A DNA stretch of 53,441 nt, taken from Burkholderiales bacterium. Lineage in GTDB: Bacteria; Pseudomonadota; Gammaproteobacteria; Burkholderiales; SG8-39. The stretch covers positions 1 to 53,441 of the forward strand of contig JACZJV010000182.1 in the NCBI GenBank assembly GCA_014860355.1, in the 5' to 3' direction. Below are positions 43,765 to 52,781 of the stretch, in pieces. Position numbers and translations under genes: made by a program. The notes beneath the pieces were generated by a model that worked only from the letters and a program-made list of their open reading frames with translations, was not told where the DNA came from and made no database searches. Each line of letters begins with the position of its first letter. Position 1 is the stretch's first letter.

Positions 43765-45444
43765 TCACTTGTTGCGCAGTTCCCGCCGCAGGATCTTGCC
43801 TATGGGGGTCTTGGGCAGGCTGTCGCGGAATTCCACATACTTCGGAATCTTGTAGCCGGTGAGTTCCCGCTTGCAGTGCGCGATCACGGCTTCCTTGCTC
43901 AGGTTCGGATCCTTCTTCACGATCACTACCTTCACCGCCTCGCCCGATTTGTCGTCGGGCACGCCCACGGCAGCGCACTCGAGCACGCCCGGGTGCATCG
44001 CCACCACGCTTTCGATCTCGTTCGGATACACGTTGAAGCCGGAAACCAGGATCATGTCTTTCTTGCGGTCGGTTATGGTGACATAGCCTTTGGCGTTGAT
44101 ATTGCCGACGTCGCCGGTCTTGAGCCAGCCGTCCTGCAGCACCTTGGCGGTTTCGGCAGGGAGCTGCCAATACCCCTTCATCACCTGCGGCCCGCGGATG
44201 CAAATCTCGCCTGTGGATTTCTCGATGTCGCCTTCACCGGTCCACACAGGAAGCTCTTCGAAATCGTCGTCGCGGATGGAAAACTCGGTGGACGAAATCG
44301 GCAGTCCGATGGTGCCGTTCCACGGTGTGCCCAGCAGGTTGATGCTGGCCGCAGGCGAGGTTTCGGTAAGGCCGTAGGCCTCGGTAAGATAGCGCCCGGT
44401 GACCTGCTGCCATTGTTCCGCCACCGGCTTGAGCACCGCCGCGCCGCCGCCGACGACCACCTTCAGCGCGGAGAAATCGAGCTGGCTGAACCCGGGCGTA
44501 TTCAACAGCCCGTTGAATAGCGTGTTGACCCCGGTCAGCACCGACCACTTCCAATTGCCCAGTTCCTTGACGAAGGCCGGCAGGTCGCGCGGATTGGTGA
44601 TCAGCACATTGACCACGCCCATGCTCATGAAATACAGGGTCGTGGTCAGGCAGAAGATGTGGTACATCGGCAGCGGCGAAATCACGATCTCCTCGCCTTC
44701 CTTCAGGCTGCCGCCGATCCAGACGCCGGCCTGTTCGATGTTGGCGAGAATATTGCGATGCGTCAGCATCGCGCCCTTGGACAGTCCCGTGGTACCGCCG
44801 GTGTATTGCAGGAAAGCGATGTCCTCGTGGGCCAGGCTGACGGGCGTGAGCTGGGCGCCGGCGCCGCGCGCCAGCGCCGTCGCGAGATCGACGGCGCCCT
44901 CGATGCGCCAGTCCGGCACCATTTTCTTCAGCCGCTTCACCACGAAGTTGACGATCCAGCGCTTCGGCAGCGGCAACATATCGCCGAGCTGCGTGGTGAT
45001 CACGTGCTCCACCTGCGTCTTCTGGATCACCTGCTGCAGCGTATTGGCGAAATTCTCGACGATGACTATGGCCTTCGCGCCGGAGTCCGTCAACTGGTGC
45101 TCGAGTTCGCGCGGCGTGTACAGCGGGTTGACGTTGACCACGGTCATGCCGGAGCGCAGGATGCCGATCAGGGCCACCGGATATTGCATCAGGTTGGGAC
45201 TCATGACGGCGACACGCTCGCCCTTTTTCATCCCCGGCAGACCCTGGAGAAAGGCGGCGAAGTCGCGGCTCAGGCGGTCCAGTTCGGCATAGCTCATGCT
45301 GCAGCCGAAGTTGCTGTATGCCGGCTTGTCGGCGAACTTGCGGCAGGACTCGTCGATCAGGTCCGGAATGCAGGCGTAGCGGCCGGGGTCGATCTCCGCC
45401 GGAACCCCCGCCGGATATTCTTTCAACCATATCTTCTCGGTCAC
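43765..45444 (-). CDS. fadD: Long-chain acyl-CoA synthetase (AMP-dependent)
   Basis: 559 residues. Activates fatty acids to acyl-CoA. AMP-binding P-loop YTGGTTGLSKGAMLTHRN near residues 215-232, YGLTETSPAAS, LKTGDVGNINAKGYVTITDRKKD and C-terminal catalytic Lys in LPKTPIGKILRREL. N-terminal KIWLKEYPAGVPAEI is that of FadD-like enzymes. GTG start at 45444 with GGAGAAGG ribosome site. Symbol assigned by family likeness. Confidence 0.9.
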   Translation of the reverse strand: MTEKIWLKEYPAGVPAEIDPGRYACIPDLIDESCRKFADKPAYSNFGCSMSYAELDRLSRDFAAFLQGLPGMKKGERVAVMSPNLMQYPVALIGILRSGMTVVNVNPLYTPRELEHQLTDSGAKAIVIVENFANTLQQVIQKTQVEHVITTQLGDMLPLPKRWIVNFVVKRLKKMVPDWRIEGAVDLATALARGAGAQLTPVSLAHEDIAFLQYTGGTTGLSKGAMLTHRNILANIEQAGVWIGGSLKEGEEIVISPLPMYHIFCLTTTLYFMSMGVVNVLITNPRDLPAFVKELGNWKWSVLTGVNTLFNGLLNTPGFSQLDFSALKVVVGGGAAVLKPVAEQWQQVTGRYLTEAYGLTETSPAASINLLGTPWNGTIGLPISSTEFSIRDDDFEELPVWTGEGDIEKSTGEICIRGPQVMKGYWQLPAETAKVLQDGWLKTGDVGNINAKGYVTITDRKKDMILVSGFNVYPNEIESVVAMHPGVLECAAVGVPDDKSGEAVKVVIVKKDPNLSKEAVIAHCKRELTGYKIPKYVEFRDSLPKTPIGKILRRELRNK

Positions 45445-45521
45445 GGCCTTCTCCCCGCCAGGTTAAATGAAATCGATCGAGCCGGTCGCGCGCCGCGCGG
45501 CCAATTCAGGAACACGCCGGC

Positions 45522-45869
45522 TCATTTGCAGTCGCGCTCGATGCGCAGCCGCATCTCGTTGCGCCTGAGCTTGAACTGATCCATCGCCTCCCGTCCCGCC
45601 CCGGCCTCGATGCGCCTGTCTACGTCGGCCAGTTCCTCGGCGTAGCCCTCGCACCTGGCCCGGTGCATTTCCTGCTCGCGCGCCTTGCGCTTGGCCGCGG
45701 CGTCCTGCGACTGCGGATCGGCCGTGGCTGTGGAAGACGCGGCCGGATCGGCCTTCGGTCCCTCGCAGGGCCGCTCCTGGTACTGATTGCCGCAGCGGTA
45801 CATTTTTTTCTGCGCCAGCGCCGGGCTGCAACTCCAGGCGACTGCCAATGCCACAACGAGTCGAATCAT
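45522..45869 (-). CDS. Small secreted protein, DUF4124-like
   Basis: 115 residues. Signal peptide (MIRLVVALAVAWSCSPALA), then a short MYRCGNQYQERPCEGP segment like the YRC-x-PC core of DUF4124 proteins, then a helical, charged region rich in Arg and Glu (KRKAREQEMHRARCEG; coiled-coil-like). Periplasmic or secreted, function unknown. ATG 45869 with AAGGAA ribosome site. Its 317-base upstream gap contains two regulatory-looking repeats. Confidence 0.7.
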   Translation of the reverse strand: MIRLVVALAVAWSCSPALAQKKMYRCGNQYQERPCEGPKADPAASSTATADPQSQDAAAKRKAREQEMHRARCEGYAEELADVDRRIEAGAGREAMDQFKLRRNEMRLRIERDCK

Positions 45870-45994
45870 GATTCCTTCCCCGGGTCGCATTTCGCAACGA
45901 GGCGCGGCGCCACGCGCACATGCGGCCGCTGCCGCCAGCCGTTGTTCCGACGCACTGGCGCCATGGTACAGCTTCGACCATCGCCGTTCCAGTC

Positions 45995-46013
45995 TGGCGC
46001 AAGTTTGGCGCAA
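45995..46013. repeat. Direct repeat TGGCGCAA, one helical turn apart
   Basis: TGGCGCAA at 45995-46002 and again at 46006-46013; starts are 11 bases apart, so both lie on the same face of the helix. On the minus strand this reads TTGCGCCA twice, 126-144 bases upstream of the ATG at 45869. A binding site for a regulator is likely but its identity unknown. Confidence 0.4.
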
Positions 46014-46063
46014 TTCGGGCGCCGTGCCGGCTGGGTGTCGAACACCATCTGTGTCCAGGAACG

Positions 46064-46087
46064 CGTTGCAAAATGAAACTTGCAACG
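46064..46087. repeat. Perfect inverted repeat CGTTGCAA / TTGCAACG with 8-base spacer
   Basis: CGTTGCAA at 46064-46071 and TTGCAACG at 46080-46087 form an 8-8-8 palindrome. Half-site spacing (16 bases centre to centre) would also suit a hairpin. No T-run follows on either strand, so it is not a terminator; operator is the more likely reading. Confidence 0.5.
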
Positions 46088-46186
46088 GCGAATATAGGGA
46101 CGCGTCCCCTCATTCTGTGACGAGGATGGAGGGATTTCACCAACACCTGCATTCCACGGCAGCGGCGAGCATCTTTAACCGCCACT

Positions 46187-47077
46187 CTAGGAAGTCAATG
46201 CGCGCCGCAGCAGCCCGCGCATTTCCTCGGCGCGGCTCTCGTCGTAACCGCCGCGCTCCAGCCCCAGTGGAATCGAGCGCAATGCGAGTTCGCAGTAAAG
46301 GTGCAAGGCGTCCGGACCGACGCGACCGAGTTCGGCCAGGTGTTTTTCCAGCGTGCCCAGGTCGCCGCGCGAGTACGTGCCTGCCAGACCCTGTGCCAGC
46401 CCCGAGCGCTCGACCGAGGCAGCGGTGCCGCGCAGCAGCGGCAGCAGCGCGCGTATCGTATCCTCCCGTCCGACGCCGAACCCCTGCCACAGTTCGACCG
46501 CCTGGTTCAGCAGGGTGATGACGAAGCCCGCAGCGTAGTGGGCGGCGGCGTGATAGCGCGCGCGGCAGCCGCGCGGCAGGCGTATGGTGCGGCACCGCAG
46601 CGCCTGCGCCAGTTGTTCCAGTTGCGCCAACAGCGGCGCCTCCGCCTCTATGGCTATGGTGCAGCCCGGCAGTCCGGCCAGCGCCACTTCCGGATCGGCA
46701 AACAGCTGCAGTGGATGAAAACCGCCTATGTGCGCGCCGGCGAGCGCGGCAGGCTCGAGCACGGCCACTTCGGTCGCGCCGCTGCAATGGATCACCGCCC
46801 TGTCCTTGCGCCACTTGAGGCCGGCGGCAAGCCCGGCGATCGCATCGTCCGGTACCGTGATGAAAACCAGGTCGCTGGCATCGACCACTTCCTGCGCGTT
46901 CGCGGCTGCGCGGCAACCGGCAATGCGCGCCGCCAGTTCTGCGGCCGAGCCCGGGCTGCGGCTCGCGGCGGCGACGACGCGCTGCCCGCTCTGCGCCATG
47001 CCCCAGGCGAGGCCCTTGCCCACCCGGCCCGAACCGATGAAGCCGATGCGCGCCGGAATCTGGATCTGTGATTGCAT
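46187..47077 (-). CDS. Rossmann-fold protein with DUF2520
   Basis: 296 residues with the chosen ATG at 47077 (MQSQIQIPARIGFIGSGRVG). N-terminal NAD(P)-binding domain of the F420-dependent-oxidoreductase-like type: GFIGSGRVGKGLAWGMAQSGQ; SDLVFITVPDDAI; HCSGATEV; GGFHPLQLF. The C-terminal DUF2520 is helical (HAAAHYAAGFVITLLNQAVELW). Cofactor NADP is likely; the reaction is unknown. Next to an EamA transporter and a CofD gene on the same strand. Confidence 0.85.
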   Translation of the reverse strand: MQSQIQIPARIGFIGSGRVGKGLAWGMAQSGQRVVAAASRSPGSAAELAARIAGCRAAANAQEVVDASDLVFITVPDDAIAGLAAGLKWRKDRAVIHCSGATEVAVLEPAALAGAHIGGFHPLQLFADPEVALAGLPGCTIAIEAEAPLLAQLEQLAQALRCRTIRLPRGCRARYHAAAHYAAGFVITLLNQAVELWQGFGVGREDTIRALLPLLRGTAASVERSGLAQGLAGTYSRGDLGTLEKHLAELGRVGPDALHLYCELALRSIPLGLERGGYDESRAEEMRGLLRRALTS

Positions 47078-47148
47078 TTGGTTTGTCTCTCGAAATGGCG
47101 GTCGGTTAAGGTAGATTCGGACGCGCGGATCAGGCCGATGCAACAATA

Positions 47149-48042
47149 CTATCGCCCTTTGAGCTGCACCAGCAGCACACCGCTCAAGGCGATCGCACCG
47201 CCGCCAAACGACAGCGCGCTCGGCACTTCACCGAGCCAGACCCAGGCGATCGGGAAAGTGAGCACCGGCACCAGGTAGAGCGAACTCGACACCTGGGCCA
47301 CCGGCAGGCGCGCGAGCGCGTAGGACCAGAGTGCAAAAGCCAGCGCCGCTGGAAACAGTGCCAGAAACAACAGCGCCCAGTTTGCCGAGGCCGGCGCCGC
47401 GGCGATGCTCGCAGGCAGTCCGGGCGCAAACCCGGATAGGCCCAGGGTCGCCGCGACGAAATAATAGGCCGTTACGGGGATCGCCGGCAGGCGCGACAGC
47501 AGCGGCTTTTGCACCACCGTGCCCAGGCTGAACGCGAGCGCGGCCAGCAGCAGGTACGCGGCACCCGGCTCGAAGGCAAAGACGGCGGCACCCGCCTCGC
47601 CCAAGGCGATCAGCACGGCGCCGACGAATCCCAGGGCTATGCCTAGCACCGCGCGCAGGCCGAGCCGTTCGCGCAAGAAGAAAAAGCCGAACAATGCCGC
47701 AAAGATCGGCACGGTATCGACCAGCACCGCGGCCGGCCCGGAGGCTACGCTGCGCATGCCGAAATTGAAGCCCAGCTGATACGCCGTGCCGCACAACAAT
47801 CCGGTCAGGACCAGAGGGAGGAGGTCGGCGCGGTGCGGCAGCGGCGCGCGTACCAGTGCGCAGTAGGCGAGCAGCACCAGGGTAGCCACAATATAGCGCG
47901 CAAGTGCGAGATGCGCCGGCGGATATGCCGCAAGCGCGATTCGCGTCGCCGGAAACGACAGCGCCCACAGCAGCAGCGCCAACGCCAGCGCCGCCAGCGC
48001 GCGCCGGTCGAAGGCAGGCAGGCTCCCTCTCGCCATAGGCAT
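47149..48042 (-). CDS. EamA/DMT-family transporter
   Basis: About 297 residues, ten membrane spans in two EamA repeats (ALLLWALSFPATRIALAAYPP near the start; GTAYQLGFNFGMRSVASGPAAVLVDT; the second repeat from about residue 150). Drug/metabolite transporter fold; substrate unknown. Several starts are possible (GTG 48060, ATG 48051, 48042, 48036) without a clear ribosome site; I use 48042. Confidence 0.85.
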   Translation of the reverse strand: MPMARGSLPAFDRRALAALALALLLWALSFPATRIALAAYPPAHLALARYIVATLVLLAYCALVRAPLPHRADLLPLVLTGLLCGTAYQLGFNFGMRSVASGPAAVLVDTVPIFAALFGFFFLRERLGLRAVLGIALGFVGAVLIALGEAGAAVFAFEPGAAYLLLAALAFSLGTVVQKPLLSRLPAIPVTAYYFVAATLGLSGFAPGLPASIAAAPASANWALLFLALFPAALAFALWSYALARLPVAQVSSSLYLVPVLTFPIAWVWLGEVPSALSFGGGAIALSGVLLVQLKGR

Positions 48043-48123
48043 TATTGACATACGGCACACCGGTGGAAAGGGGGCAATCGCGCATGCGGCGCAAGACGCA
48101 CCGGCGCTGCACGCCGGCAGACC

Positions 48124-49104
48124 CTAGCCGCTGCGCTCGGTTTCGAGTTCAGCTACCTTGTTCGCGCGCACCACCCGGGCAAGATCGAGCACCGTCTGTG
48201 CCAACGCGACGCGGTCGTCCTCCGAATGCATGATGGTCGGCGCCACCGCAACTTCGATGCCGCAGGCGCGGATGCCTTCGGCGGCCGCCGCGTCCACGCT
48301 GTCGATCACGAATCCGTCGATCAAGCGGTAATACTCGAGCGCCACCCGGCGCGCCGACACCTCGTGCCCCAATTCCTGCATCATCTTGCCCGCCGCGCCC
48401 CTGAGCGCGCGGTCGCCGACGATCGGACTGACGGCGATTACCGGCGCGGGGCATACACGCAGCAGCTCGCGCATGCCCTGCACCGCCATGATCGGATGTA
48501 TCGTGTGGTAGGGGTTAGCCGGGCACAGCACGATCGCCTCGAGGTCGGGCGCGTACAGCGCTTCCAGAACCTCGTCCGGTATGCGTGCCATGTCGGCCCC
48601 GGCATACAGGAAGCCCTTCACCACGGGCGCGCACTCGAGCTCGGTGAGGTACTCGTGGTAGCTCACATGCCCGTCTTCGGTGACCACCACCGTGCGCACC
48701 GGGTCGTTGCTCATCGGCAGCACACGCGCCTCTATGCCCAGCTTCCTGCAGAAACCCAGCGTAATCTGACTGAGCAGGCACTCTTCGCGCAATGCCTCGG
48801 TGCGCAAGAGCGGCAGTGCGAACGAGCGATCGCCGACGCGCACCCGGTGCTCGGAGCCCAGGCGCTGCAGCATGTCGTGCAGGTCGTAAGTCTCGCCGCC
48901 GGGTTCCCAGCCGGCCGCCGGGCTGGCTATCCCGCCGAGCATGTAGAGCATGGTATCGATATCGGGCGAGAACGACAGGCCGAACACCTCATGGTCGTCA
49001 CCGGTATTGACGATGACTGCAAGATCCTTGCCGCGCAGACGCCGCAGCCCGTCGGCGAGCTTTGCGCCGCCTACCTGACCCGACAATGCGACGACTGTTC
49101 CCAT
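48124..49104 (-). CDS. cofD: CofD family 2-phospho-L-lactate (or 3-phosphoglycerate) transferase
   Basis: 326 residues. Coenzyme F420 biosynthesis: transfers a phospholactyl-type group from its guanylyl carrier to Fo. Family motifs: ALSGQVGGAKLADGL near the N-terminus, VIVNTGDDHEVFGLSFSPDI, IDTMLYMLGG, PMSNDPVRTVV, CPANPYHTIHPIM, VSPIVGDRALRG and TIMHSEDDR at the C-terminal end. Start ATG 49104; upstream frame is not family-like. F420 is uncommon in betaproteobacteria. YvcK-type regulators are related, but the motifs above fit CofD better. Divergent from the ABC importer. Confidence 0.88.
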   Translation of the reverse strand: MGTVVALSGQVGGAKLADGLRRLRGKDLAVIVNTGDDHEVFGLSFSPDIDTMLYMLGGIASPAAGWEPGGETYDLHDMLQRLGSEHRVRVGDRSFALPLLRTEALREECLLSQITLGFCRKLGIEARVLPMSNDPVRTVVVTEDGHVSYHEYLTELECAPVVKGFLYAGADMARIPDEVLEALYAPDLEAIVLCPANPYHTIHPIMAVQGMRELLRVCPAPVIAVSPIVGDRALRGAAGKMMQELGHEVSARRVALEYYRLIDGFVIDSVDAAAAEGIRACGIEVAVAPTIMHSEDDRVALAQTVLDLARVVRANKVAELETERSG

Positions 49105-49312
49105 GGCTTTCCCCAAGCTGGATTCCCGGATTGTAGACGACTCGGCGGCGGAACGTGCGCCCCCTGGCGGGTCAGCGCCGGCGGGTGCAAGTTCAGTCGC
49201 GGGCAAGCCTCACACCGACTGCGCGCCCGCTCCATCCGCTATACTCGAAAGCGGCGATACGGCAAAAGCCGCAATGGTCTCCTTCCATCCCCTGGCCGAG
49301 AGGATTCTGCAC
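49105..49312. promoter_or_regulatory. Divergent region cofD / ABC importer, with predicted -10
   Basis: 208 bases. Contains TATACT at 49240-49245 for a rightward transcript, a good -10; the matching -35 position has only a weak match. A GAGAGGA ribosome site lies near 49297 for the binding protein gene. No operator recognised. Confidence 0.4.
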
Positions 49313-50902
49313 ATGCTTGTTCAAAGGGCAAGATTTGTCCTCACCAGTCTGATTGTCTCGGCCCTTTCGCTCGCCGGCGCGCCGGGCGCGGCCGCCGCGG
49401 AGTTGCGCATCGGCGTGGCCGCCGAGGTCACCTCGATCGATCCGCATTTCCTCAACCTCGCGCCCAACAACAACGCCGCCTGGCATGTGTTCGAAGCGCT
49501 GACGCACGTCGATGCAAATGCGCGACTGGTTCCGGGCCTGGCCCTGTCCTGGCGCCCCATCGATCCGACCACCTGGGAATTCAAACTGCGCAAGGGGGTC
49601 AAGTTCCACGACGGGTCGGATTTCACCGCCGAGGACGTGGTCTTTTCGCTGGAACGCCCGGCTAGGCTGGCCGCGAGCCCCGGACCGTTCACCGGTTTTG
49701 TCAAACCCATCGCCGCAAAGAAGATCGTTGATCCCTGGACCCTGCAGTTGAAGACGGCCGCGCCCTACGCCATGCTGCCCTACGACCTGAACTCGATATT
49801 CATCGTTTCGAAGAAAGCAGCCGCGGGCGCCGCCACCGAAGATTTCAACAGCGGCAAGGCGGCCATCGGTACCGGCCCCTACAAGCTCGTTCGTTTCGCC
49901 CGCGGCGAGCGCATCGAACTCGCCCGCAACGGCGCCTACTGGGGAGGGCAGAATGGAAAGCTCGCCGCCTGGGACAAGGTGACGTTGCGCATCCTGCCCG
50001 AGGATACCGCGCGTATCGCCGCGCTGCTCGCGGGCGACGTTGATGTTATCGAGAACATTCCCACTGCCGATCTCACCCGGCTCAAGGCGAATCCTAACTT
50101 TCGGCTGGAACAGAAGGTTTCGTGGCGTACCCTGTTCCTGCACCTGGACCAGTACCGCGACCACCCGCCGCAGCTCGCCGACAAGTCGGGAAAGCCGCTG
50201 GCACGCAACCCGTTCAAGGATGCGCGCGTACGGCTGGCACTGTCCAAGGCCGTCAACCGCCGCGCGATCGTGGAGCGCGTGATGGAAGGCAATGCCATAG
50301 CGGCGGGTAATCTGGTGTCGCCCCCCGTGTTCGGCCATGTAGCCGCGCTCAAGCCCGATGCCTACGACCCCGAGGAAGCGAAGAAGCTGCTCGCGCAAGC
50401 AGGCTATCCCGACGGATTCGCGCTCACCCTGTACGCGCCCAACAACCGCTATGTCAACGACGAGCAGCTGGCGCAGGCGCTGGCGCAGATGCTGGCTCGC
50501 ATAGGCATAAAAACCAGGGTCGAAACCATGCCCGCCAGCGTGTATTTCGGCAAGGCGCGCGCGGGCGAATTTTCTCTGGCCATGCTCGGCTGGGGCTCGT
50601 TCTCGGGCGACCTGGCGCTGCGCGCGCTCCTGGCCACGCCCGATGCCGCGACAGGCTACGGCGCCTGGAACTGGGGCCGTTATTCCAATCCGAAGGTCGA
50701 TGCGCTGCTCGAACGCGGATTCGCTACCCTGGATGAGAAGAAACGCGAGGCCATGGCGCGCGAAGCCGCGACGCTGGCGCTCAAGGACACGCCGGTGATT
50801 CTGCTGCACCATCAGCTCGCGTCCTGGGCCATGAACAAGGGCATCGCTTACACCGCGCGTACCGACGAGTACACTTTCGCCCACGATTTCCGGCCCCGTT
50901 AG
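49313..50902 (+). CDS. ABC transporter periplasmic binding protein (peptide/nickel family 5)
   Basis: 529 residues. N-terminal signal peptide (MLVQRARFVLTSLIVSALSL, cleavage after AAA near residue 29). Family 5 sequence: ASIDPH-type start EVTSIDPHFLNLA, VFEALTHVDANARLVPGLALSW, WEFKLRKGVKFHDGSDFTAEDV, GTGPYKLVRFARGERIEL, and LAMLGWGSFSGD further on. Captures peptide, opine, nickel or other solute in the periplasm. I use the ATG at 49313 (signal peptide and ribosome site); ATG 49274 is possible. First gene of an operon with two permeases and an ATPase. Confidence 0.9.
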   Translation: MLVQRARFVLTSLIVSALSLAGAPGAAAAELRIGVAAEVTSIDPHFLNLAPNNNAAWHVFEALTHVDANARLVPGLALSWRPIDPTTWEFKLRKGVKFHDGSDFTAEDVVFSLERPARLAASPGPFTGFVKPIAAKKIVDPWTLQLKTAAPYAMLPYDLNSIFIVSKKAAAGAATEDFNSGKAAIGTGPYKLVRFARGERIELARNGAYWGGQNGKLAAWDKVTLRILPEDTARIAALLAGDVDVIENIPTADLTRLKANPNFRLEQKVSWRTLFLHLDQYRDHPPQLADKSGKPLARNPFKDARVRLALSKAVNRRAIVERVMEGNAIAAGNLVSPPVFGHVAALKPDAYDPEEAKKLLAQAGYPDGFALTLYAPNNRYVNDEQLAQALAQMLARIGIKTRVETMPASVYFGKARAGEFSLAMLGWGSFSGDLALRALLATPDAATGYGAWNWGRYSNPKVDALLERGFATLDEKKREAMAREAATLALKDTPVILLHHQLASWAMNKGIAYTARTDEYTFAHDFRPR

Positions 50903-50918
50903 CGGCGTCGGTTTTCTG

Positions 50919-51896
50919 ATGCCCGCATTCATCATCCGCCGTCTGCTGCAAAGCGTGCTGGTGCTCGGTTTTATGTCGCTGCTGGTGTTCGTCGGGGTGT
51001 ACGCGATCGGCAACCCGGTGGACATCCTGATCAACCCGCAAGCCGACCAGGCCGACATCGCGCGCGCGATCGCAGCGCTCGGGCTGGACAAGCCGTTGTG
51101 GGAACAATACCTGATCTTCCTCAGGCAGGCGCTGTCGGGCGATCTGGGCAAGTCCTTCGCCTACGACATCCCGGCGATACAGCTGATCCTCGAGCGCATG
51201 CCGGCCACGCTGGAACTCGCGCTCACCGCCACCGCGGTGGCGGTGCTGCTCGGCATCCCGCTGGGCCTGTGGGCAGGCCTCGCGCCCGACTCCTGGCCGG
51301 CCAAGTTGATCATGACCGGCTCCATCCTCGGCTTCTCGCTGCCGACTTTCTGGGTGGGCCTGATGCTGATCATGCTGTTCGCAGTCGAGTTCGGCTGGCT
51401 GCCTTCGGGCGGTCGCGGCCCGACGACGGCGCTGTTCGGCGTTCAGGTGAGCTTCCTTGGCTGGGAGGGCATAAGGCACCTGATCCTGCCGGCCGTCAAT
51501 CTGGCGCTGTTCAAGCTCTCGCTCATCATCCGCCTGACGCGCGCCGGCACGCGCGAGGCGCTGCTGCAGGATTACGTCAAGTTCGCCCGCGCCAAGGGAC
51601 TGTCGAACGCACGCGTGGTCGGCGTGCACGTGCTCAAGAACATCATGATTCCCATCGTCACGGTGATCGGCCTGGAGTTCGGTTCGGTGATCGCTTTTGC
51701 CATCGTCACCGAATCGATATTCGCCTGGCCCGGCATGGGCAAGCTGATCATCGACTCGATCAACGTGCTCGACCGTCCGGTGATCGTCGCCTACCTGCTG
51801 ATCATCGTGAGCGTGTTCATCCTGATCAATCTCGCCGTGGACATCGTCTATTCCGTGCTCGATCCGCGGGTGCGCCTGGGCGCGCAAGCGCGATAG
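50919..51896 (+). CDS. ABC transporter permease DppB-type
   Basis: 325 residues, six membrane spans. N-terminal FIIRRLLQSVLVLGFMSLLVF, conserved LGLDKPLWEQYLIFLRQALSGDLGKS block typical of DppB/OppB, and the EAA loop TREALLQDYVKFARAKGLSNARVVGVHVLKN that meets the ATPase. Starts 16 bases after the binding protein gene. Confidence 0.92.
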   Translation: MPAFIIRRLLQSVLVLGFMSLLVFVGVYAIGNPVDILINPQADQADIARAIAALGLDKPLWEQYLIFLRQALSGDLGKSFAYDIPAIQLILERMPATLELALTATAVAVLLGIPLGLWAGLAPDSWPAKLIMTGSILGFSLPTFWVGLMLIMLFAVEFGWLPSGGRGPTTALFGVQVSFLGWEGIRHLILPAVNLALFKLSLIIRLTRAGTREALLQDYVKFARAKGLSNARVVGVHVLKNIMIPIVTVIGLEFGSVIAFAIVTESIFAWPGMGKLIIDSINVLDRPVIVAYLLIIVSVFILINLAVDIVYSVLDPRVRLGAQAR

Positions 51897-51899
51897 CCC

Positions 51900-52781
51900 G
51901 TGCAACGCGAACTAACGCCCCTGCAGCGCATCGCCACGGATTTTGGCGAAAGCAGGCTCGCGCTGGCGGGACTGGCGCTGCTCGTGCTGGTCGTGCTGGC
52001 CGCCTCGTTCGCGCCGCTGATCTCGCCGCAAGACCCCTACGATCTGGCGCAACTCGATGTGCTCGACAGCCGTCTGCCCCCCGGATCCACGTCGGTTAGC
52101 GGCCTGACCTTCTGGCTAGGCAGCGACGGCCAGGGGCGCGACATCCTGTCCGGCATTTTCTACGGCCTGCGCATCAGCCTGATGGTCGGTGCGGCAAGCA
52201 CGCTATGCGCCCTCGTCATCGGCCTGGCCATGGGCCTCGCCGCCGCCTATTTCGGCGGGCGCACCGATGGCGTCATCATGCGCCTGGTCGACATACAGCT
52301 GTCGTTTCCGTCGATCCTGATCGCACTCGTCCTGCTGGCCGTACTCGGGCAGGGGACGGGCAAGACGATCTTCGCGCTGGTCATGGTGCAATGGGCTTAC
52401 TATGCGCGCACGGTTCGCGCCACGGCGATAGTGGAGCGCGCGAAGGAATACATCGAAGCCGCCAGGTGCCTGGCGCTGTCGCCGGCGCGCATCGTGTTTC
52501 GCCACCTGCTGCCGAACTGCCTGCCGCCGCTGATCGTCATCGCCACGGTGCAGGTGGCGGCGGCGGTCGCGCTCGAGGCCACGCTGTCCTATCTGGGCAT
52601 CGGCGTCCCCATCACCGAGCCCTCGCTCGGCCTGTTGATCAAGAACGGCTTCGATTACATGCTCTCGGGCAAGTACTGGATCAGTTTCTTCCCCGGCATC
52701 GCCCTCGTCCTGACCATCGTCAGCATCAACCTGGTCGCCGATCAGCTGCGCGATGTGCTCAATCCGCGGCTGCAGAAATGA
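51900..52781 (+). CDS. ABC transporter permease DppC-type
   Basis: 293 residues. GTG start at 51900, three bases after the previous stop. HWLGTDGQGRD-like FWLGSDGQGRDILSGIFYGLRISLMVG segment, EAA loop EYIEAARCLALSPARIVFRHLLPN and six spans as in DppC/OppC. Forms the membrane channel with the DppB-type subunit. Confidence 0.92.
   Translation: MQRELTPLQRIATDFGESRLALAGLALLVLVVLAASFAPLISPQDPYDLAQLDVLDSRLPPGSTSVSGLTFWLGSDGQGRDILSGIFYGLRISLMVGAASTLCALVIGLAMGLAAAYFGGRTDGVIMRLVDIQLSFPSILIALVLLAVLGQGTGKTIFALVMVQWAYYARTVRATAIVERAKEYIEAARCLALSPARIVFRHLLPNCLPPLIVIATVQVAAAVALEATLSYLGIGVPITEPSLGLLIKNGFDYMLSGKYWISFFPGIALVLTIVSINLVADQLRDVLNPRLQK

Larger units (their letters stand above)
45870..46186. other. 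Intergenic region with direct repeat and inverted repeat
   Basis: 317 bases without a convincing gene, between the DUF4124-like gene (start 45869) and the stop of the DUF2520 gene (46187). It holds the direct repeat at 45995-46013, the perfect inverted repeat at 46064-46087 and a 12-base palindrome GGGACGCGTCCC at 46097-46108. Probably the promoter and operator zone of the secreted-protein gene. Confidence 0.5.

Noticed and set aside
46097-46108. GGGACGCGTCCC palindrome as a REP-type element
   Set aside because: A single 12-base copy; no second copy found in the window, so a repeat family cannot be claimed.
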